Shown here: positions 6,550-9,476 of the stretch, in pieces
Numbering within the stretch: position 1 is the stretch's first letter
How the letters are laid out: each line of letters opens with the position of its first letter
NCBI GenBank assembly: GCA_945873675.1
Contig: CAMCEP010000092.1
Span: 1-9,476 of the forward strand
DNA length: 9,476 bases
Direction: 5' to 3'
Source of the DNA: Asaia bogorensis
Lineage (GTDB): Bacteria; Pseudomonadota; Alphaproteobacteria; Acetobacterales; Acetobacteraceae
Translations under genes and position numbers: made by a program
The notes under the pieces: model-generated
Seen by the model: the letters and a program-made list of their open reading frames with translations, nothing else
Databases searched by the model: none
What the model was told of the DNA's origin: nothing

Positions 6550-7536
6550 TTACAAATCCACCTTGATATTCGCCCGCTTGATGACATCGCGCCATTTGTC
6601 GCGTTCCGCTTCCAACCGCTTATCGCCATCAGCGGGCGATGAACCCACGTAATCAAAACCCATTTCCTCAAAGCGCTTCATGATATCAGGCTGGCGCGCA
6701 GTGGCGATGGCGACTTCATGCAGGCGATTAACGGCGCGATCAGGCGTGGCTTTGGGTGCGACCAGCATCGCCCAGGTATAGACATCGTAATCCTTCAGGC
6801 GCGGATCGCTTTCCGCCATGGTCGGCACATTGGGCAATTGCTTGATGCGTTCACGCACCATGGTGGCCAAAGGGCGCACCGTGCCGGCAGCGATCTGGCC
6901 GGAAGCACCAGGCACATCGGCGAAGACCATATCCACTTCGCCCGCAAGCAGCGCCGTAATCGCCGGGCCACTACCGCGATAAGCAACATGCGTCAGGTCC
7001 ACGCCCATCATCAGCTTATAGAGTTCGCCGCCCAAATGGAGCGGCGTGCCGCTGCCCGCTGAGCCGTAATTCAACTTATTGCCACGCTCCCGCGTCCAGG
7101 CATGGAAGCCCGCGATATCGCGGGCCGGGCTATCGGCGCGCACAATCAGCACATAGGGCGATGTGGAAATCAGGCTGATGACGCGCAGCTGTGCCACGGG
7201 ATCATAAGGCATGGGATCAGCCGTGAGCGGCGCCGTCAGGAAGGAGATCGAGCCCATCAGAATCGTATGCCCATCCGGGCGCGCCTGCACCACGGCGCGG
7301 GTGCCAATGGTGGCCCCTGCCCCGGCGCGGTTTTCGACCGTGATCGGCTGGCCGAGTAATTCGCCCATTTTCGGCGCCATCAGCCGCGCGGCGATATCGG
7401 GCGTGCCGCCAGGGGCGAAGGGGACGATCATATTCACCGCGCGATCGGGAAATGTGCCTTGCGCGAAAGCGGCGGGGGCGAGCGCGCTGGCGCCGGCCAG
7501 GGCAAGCGCATGACGGCGGGTAAGACTAAGGGTCAT
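6550..7536 (-). CDS. Bug-family (tripartite tricarboxylate transporter) periplasmic substrate-binding protein, copy 2
   Basis: A 328-residue member of the same receptor family as its convergent neighbour, but clearly diverged. The Tat-like signal has T-R-R-H-A-L (Arg7-Arg8) with likely cleavage after A-F-A at residue 25. The core reads F-P-D-R-A-V-N-M-I-V-P-F-A-P-G-G-T-P-D (29-47), then V-E-N-R-A-G-A-G, R-P-D-G-H-T-I-L-M-G, Y-G-S-A-G-S-G-T-P, and V-A-Y-R-G-S-G-P-A, which keeps the usual basic residue in the loop. The start is ATG 7536-7534 with a good ribosome binding site (AAGGA, minus strand, 7544-7548) seven bases away. Its stop at 6550 lies 10 bp from the stop of copy 1 (tail to tail). 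It lies 57 bp downstream of the MFS gene on the same strand, so the two could share a transcript or it may use its own promoter. It should bind a small organic acid in the periplasm; ligand and membrane partner are not visible. Confidence 0.92.
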   Translation of the reverse strand: MTLSLTRRHALALAGASALAPAAFAQGTFPDRAVNMIVPFAPGGTPDIAARLMAPKMGELLGQPITVENRAGAGATIGTRAVVQARPDGHTILMGSISFLTAPLTADPMPYDPVAQLRVISLISTSPYVLIVRADSPARDIAGFHAWTRERGNKLNYGSAGSGTPLHLGGELYKLMMGVDLTHVAYRGSGPAITALLAGEVDMVFADVPGASGQIAAGTVRPLATMVRERIKQLPNVPTMAESDPRLKDYDVYTWAMLVAPKATPDRAVNRLHEVAIATARQPDIMKRFEEMGFDYVGSSPADGDKRLEAERDKWRDVIKRANIKVDL

Positions 7537-7558
7537 CGGCGTTTCCTTTATGCTTTAC

Positions 7559-7587
7559 ATTATCTTGCCCAAACTAGGCGCAGGCGA
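7559..7587 (-). promoter_or_regulatory. Weak candidate promoter for Bug receptor copy 2
   Basis: On the minus strand, GATAAT (7564-7559) is a five-of-six match to a -10 element. A poor -35 (TTCGCC, three of six) lies 18 bases upstream. The 57-bp gap between the MFS stop and the receptor start is locally AT-rich, which favours a promoter, but the -35 is not convincing and co-transcription with the MFS gene is an equally good explanation. Confidence 0.25.
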
Positions 7588-7593
7588 AAAGGC

Positions 7594-8856
7594 TTATTGG
7601 CTCCGCAGCCCATTCGCCGGCACCTCGCGCGGCAGCAAATGCGCGCGCCAGAACAGCGCAATCGCAAGCGTGCATAAGGCGCCAAACCCCGCATAAAGCG
7701 CGCCGGCATCGGCGAAGCCGATCTCACCCACCAGAGGCCCGGCCATCATCAGCCCAACAGGCAGGCCATAAACCGCGAGCATGCGGAGCCCCATCACGCG
7801 GCCGCGAAAATCCTGTAGCGTGATACGCAGCAGCAGCACCGCCAGCGGCACCATGCAAAAGCTTTGCACAAACCCCGCCACCGCCAGCACCACGCCGCCC
7901 AGCACAGGGTCCGTCAGGCGCGCAAAAACCAATAGCAACAAAAACCAGGAAAGCGCTGCCGCCAGCATGGTGCGCGCCGGCGGAAGCCCGCCTCCCCTCG
8001 CACTGATGAAAAGTGAACCGAGCATCGCGCCGCCAGCGAAACTCGCGGACAGATAGCCAAGCCCGGTGCGATCCAACCCATAAACATCGCGTGCCACATG
8101 CGGGAGCAGGCCGCCGCTGATCGGATAGGCCGCGAAATTGGCAAGGCACGCCAACAGCAAAGCCGCCAGCACGGGCGGTGTTGAGCGCGCATAGGCAATG
8201 CCATCACCAAGATCGGCCCAGGGCGTTTTCATCGCCACACCTTGGGCGGCGCGCGTTGGTGGTTCATCCACCTGCAAGGTCAGCACAAAGGCGCAAAGGT
8301 ATATCGCCGTCACCGCCATATAGGCCGGACCGATGCCAAGAAACGCGACCAGCCCCGCACCGGTCAGCGCGCCAATCACGCGGGCACTATCGGCACTCAT
8401 GCGTTCAATCCCCATCGCACCCATCAGCAAGGGGGCGGGCATGCCGGCCGCAATCAGCGCATTCCGCATGCCCATATCGGAAGGCCGCACGAGGCCGCTC
8501 AGGAACGCCACGCCACAGACAAGCCAGGGGGAAAGCAGCCCCGCCATGGCGCAGGCCGTCAGCACCGCAGCCAGCACCGCATACCAGGCACGCATGGCAG
8601 AAAGCACGCGCCGATGCCCAATCCTATCGCCCATCACGCCAAACATGGGGGAAAGCAGCGTGCCGATCAGCAGCAAGGACCCAAAGATGGCAAGCCAGGT
8701 CACCGATCCCGTCTCAGTCAGCACATACCAACCCAGGATCAGCGTCTCCATCTCAAATGCCCAAGATGTGGCAAGATCAGCCGGCCACTGAAACCGAAAG
8801 CCGCGCTGCCCGAAGGGCGCAAGAACGCCGGTGGCGCGGAGCTTCCCGCCTGCCAT
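7594..8856 (-). CDS. Major facilitator superfamily transporter, EntS-like (MFS_3)
   Basis: A 420-residue, highly hydrophobic protein with about 10-12 membrane helices and the MFS motif A between helices 2 and 3 (G-V-M-G-D-R-I-G-H-R-R, residues 73-83). The opening R-F-Q-W-P-A-D-L-A-T-S-W-A-F-E and the following L-G-W-Y-V-L-T-E-T-G-S resemble the MFS_3/EntS group, whose known members export siderophores or other small molecules. A hydrophilic central loop (about 195-220) separates the two six-helix halves. The start is ATG 8856-8854 with AAGGGGG (minus strand, 8864-8870) seven bases upstream. The gene diverges from coaBC and is followed at 57 bp by the second Bug receptor on the same strand. 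An export or import role for a small molecule is likely; the substrate cannot be read from the sequence, and membership in the EntS subgroup is less certain than in the MFS. Confidence 0.85.
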   Translation of the reverse strand: MAGGKLRATGVLAPFGQRGFRFQWPADLATSWAFEMETLILGWYVLTETGSVTWLAIFGSLLLIGTLLSPMFGVMGDRIGHRRVLSAMRAWYAVLAAVLTACAMAGLLSPWLVCGVAFLSGLVRPSDMGMRNALIAAGMPAPLLMGAMGIERMSADSARVIGALTGAGLVAFLGIGPAYMAVTAIYLCAFVLTLQVDEPPTRAAQGVAMKTPWADLGDGIAYARSTPPVLAALLLACLANFAAYPISGGLLPHVARDVYGLDRTGLGYLSASFAGGAMLGSLFISARGGGLPPARTMLAAALSWFLLLLVFARLTDPVLGGVVLAVAGFVQSFCMVPLAVLLLRITLQDFRGRVMGLRMLAVYGLPVGLMMAGPLVGEIGFADAGALYAGFGALCTLAIALFWRAHLLPREVPANGLRSQ

Positions 8857-8973
8857 TGAGTTTCCCCCTTGCCGCGTTGATCAGGCGGCCTTGGCCCATG
8901 ATGCCCGAACCAGGGGCGCGCGCCAGGGGGTGGCTGATTTCATTCACGCGGCTTCTGGGTTAGGCTTGCTTCC

Positions 8974-9476
8974 ATGATTGCTGGTCGCAAAATCCTGCTG
9001 ATCGTCTCGGGCTCCGTCGCCGCCTATAAGGTGCTGGAATTCACGCGGCTTGCTCGCAAGGCAGGGGCTTCTGTCACCGCCATTCTAACCGCCGGCGGGG
9101 CGCGCTTCGTCACCAAGGAAGCGCTTGCCGCCATTACCGGCCAGGCAGTGCATGATGATCTTTGGGCCGCCGAGGCCGAGATTGGGCATATCCGCCTGGC
9201 GCGGCTGCCCGATCTGGTGCTGGTGGCGCCGGCTTCGGCTGATTTGCTCGCGAAAATCACGCATGGGCTCGCGGATGATCTGGCGACTTGCGTGCTGCTC
9301 GCGACCCGCGCGCCGATCATGGTGGCACCCGCGATGAACCCTGCCATGTGGGAAAATCAGGCGACGCAGGCGAATATCGCAACGCTGCGGGCGCGCGGCA
9401 TTATGATCGCCGGGCCGGAAGTGGGCGCCATGGCGGAACCGGAATCGGGCCCGGGCCGGTTGATTGAACCGGCGGC
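8974..9476 (+). CDS. coaBC: Bifunctional phosphopantothenoylcysteine decarboxylase / phosphopantothenate-cysteine ligase, 5' part (CoaC domain)
   Basis: The first 167 codons of the coenzyme A biosynthesis enzyme CoaBC (Dfp) are present; the gene continues past the right edge, so the CoaB ligase domain is unseen. The visible part is the FMN-dependent CoaC flavoprotein domain. It shows the start K-I-L-L-I-V-S-G-S-V-A-A-Y-K, the I-G-H-I-R-L-A segment with the catalytic His (His72), A-P-A-S-A-D, and the P-A-M-N-x-x-M-W signature with Asn122. These match E. coli Dfp His75 and Asn125 by ungapped recall. The flexible-flap motif normally reading A-C-G ahead of G-P-G-R reads A-E-P here, so Glu155 replaces the conserved active-site Cys158. 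ATG 8974 gives the expected N-terminus; the ribosome binding site is poor. It is divergent from the MFS gene over 117 bp in which I see no convincing promoter. A housekeeping gene, so this end of the window is ordinary chromosome. A CoaC-only protein cannot be excluded without the rest of the gene. Confidence 0.9.
   Translation, partial: MIAGRKILLIVSGSVAAYKVLEFTRLARKAGASVTAILTAGGARFVTKEALAAITGQAVHDDLWAAEAEIGHIRLARLPDLVLVAPASADLLAKITHGLADDLATCVLLATRAPIMVAPAMNPAMWENQATQANIATLRARGIMIAGPEVGAMAEPESGPGRLIEPA

Noticed and set aside
6541..6562. Imperfect hairpin across the convergent stops as a bidirectional terminator
   Set aside because: The stem is short and interrupted by a 3-base bulge, with no T run on either strand; too weak to call.
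5547..7536. The two Bug genes as arms of a recent inverted duplication
   Set aside because: The proteins share only family-level motifs and the DNA shows no long matching inverted arms, so a recent duplication is not supported.
8915..8924. GGCGCGCGCC palindrome between the MFS gene and coaBC
   Set aside because: A short GC-only palindrome expected by chance at this base composition; no associated promoter elements were found.
8178..8963. 261-codon plus-strand open frame opposite the MFS gene
   Set aside because: Its Arg/Pro/Ser/His-rich sequence is the mirror of membrane-helix codons of the MFS gene; no family resemblance.

Overview
The window is GC-rich, densely packed and uses mostly short gaps. 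The base composition, the Tat-exported Bug-type solute receptors and the gene types suggest an alphaproteobacterium. Acetobacteraceae (Roseomonas-like) is my best guess, but this is inference from style and not from a marker gene. No rRNA, tRNA, CRISPR array, insertion sequence or phage gene was seen.

Left part (1-5439): a surface or exopolysaccharide module arranged around one divergent, AT-rich control region (2705-2790). To the right runs a large outer-membrane polysaccharide export (OPX) protein with one Poly_export domain and about six SLBB-like repeats (2791-5439, +). To the left runs a minus-strand operon: a heparinase II/III-family polysaccharide lyase (2704-944), then a short Wzz-type polysaccharide co-polymerase (947-69), coupled by a GTGATG stop/start overlap. 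After that comes the probable start of another gene that leaves the window at base 1 (56-1). The lyase, the inner-membrane chain-length protein and the outer-membrane exporter fit one pathway that makes, sizes, trims and exports a polysaccharide. The glycosyltransferases, polymerase and flippase are not in the window and may lie to the left.

Middle part (5440-7536): two tripartite-tricarboxylate-transporter-family (Bug) periplasmic binding proteins, both with Tat-like signal peptides, face each other tail to tail with 10 bp between them (5547-6539 + and 7536-6550 -). Neither has TctA/TctB membrane partners nearby, as is common for Bug proteins. The leader of the first carries alternating inverted half-sites that include a 16-bp perfect palindrome.

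Right part (7594-9476): an EntS-like (MFS_3) major facilitator transporter on the minus strand lies just upstream of the second Bug receptor. Diverging from it is the 5' part of coaBC (dfp), a housekeeping coenzyme A biosynthesis gene that runs off the right edge. In its CoaC domain the usual active-site Cys position holds Glu.

Overall this is mostly recognisable chromosomal content. I did not find a clearly new system. The most useful leads are the overlapping divergent promoters with a dyad in the polysaccharide module, the palindrome array before the first Bug gene, the lone cysteine pair in the OPX protein, and the altered CoaC motif.
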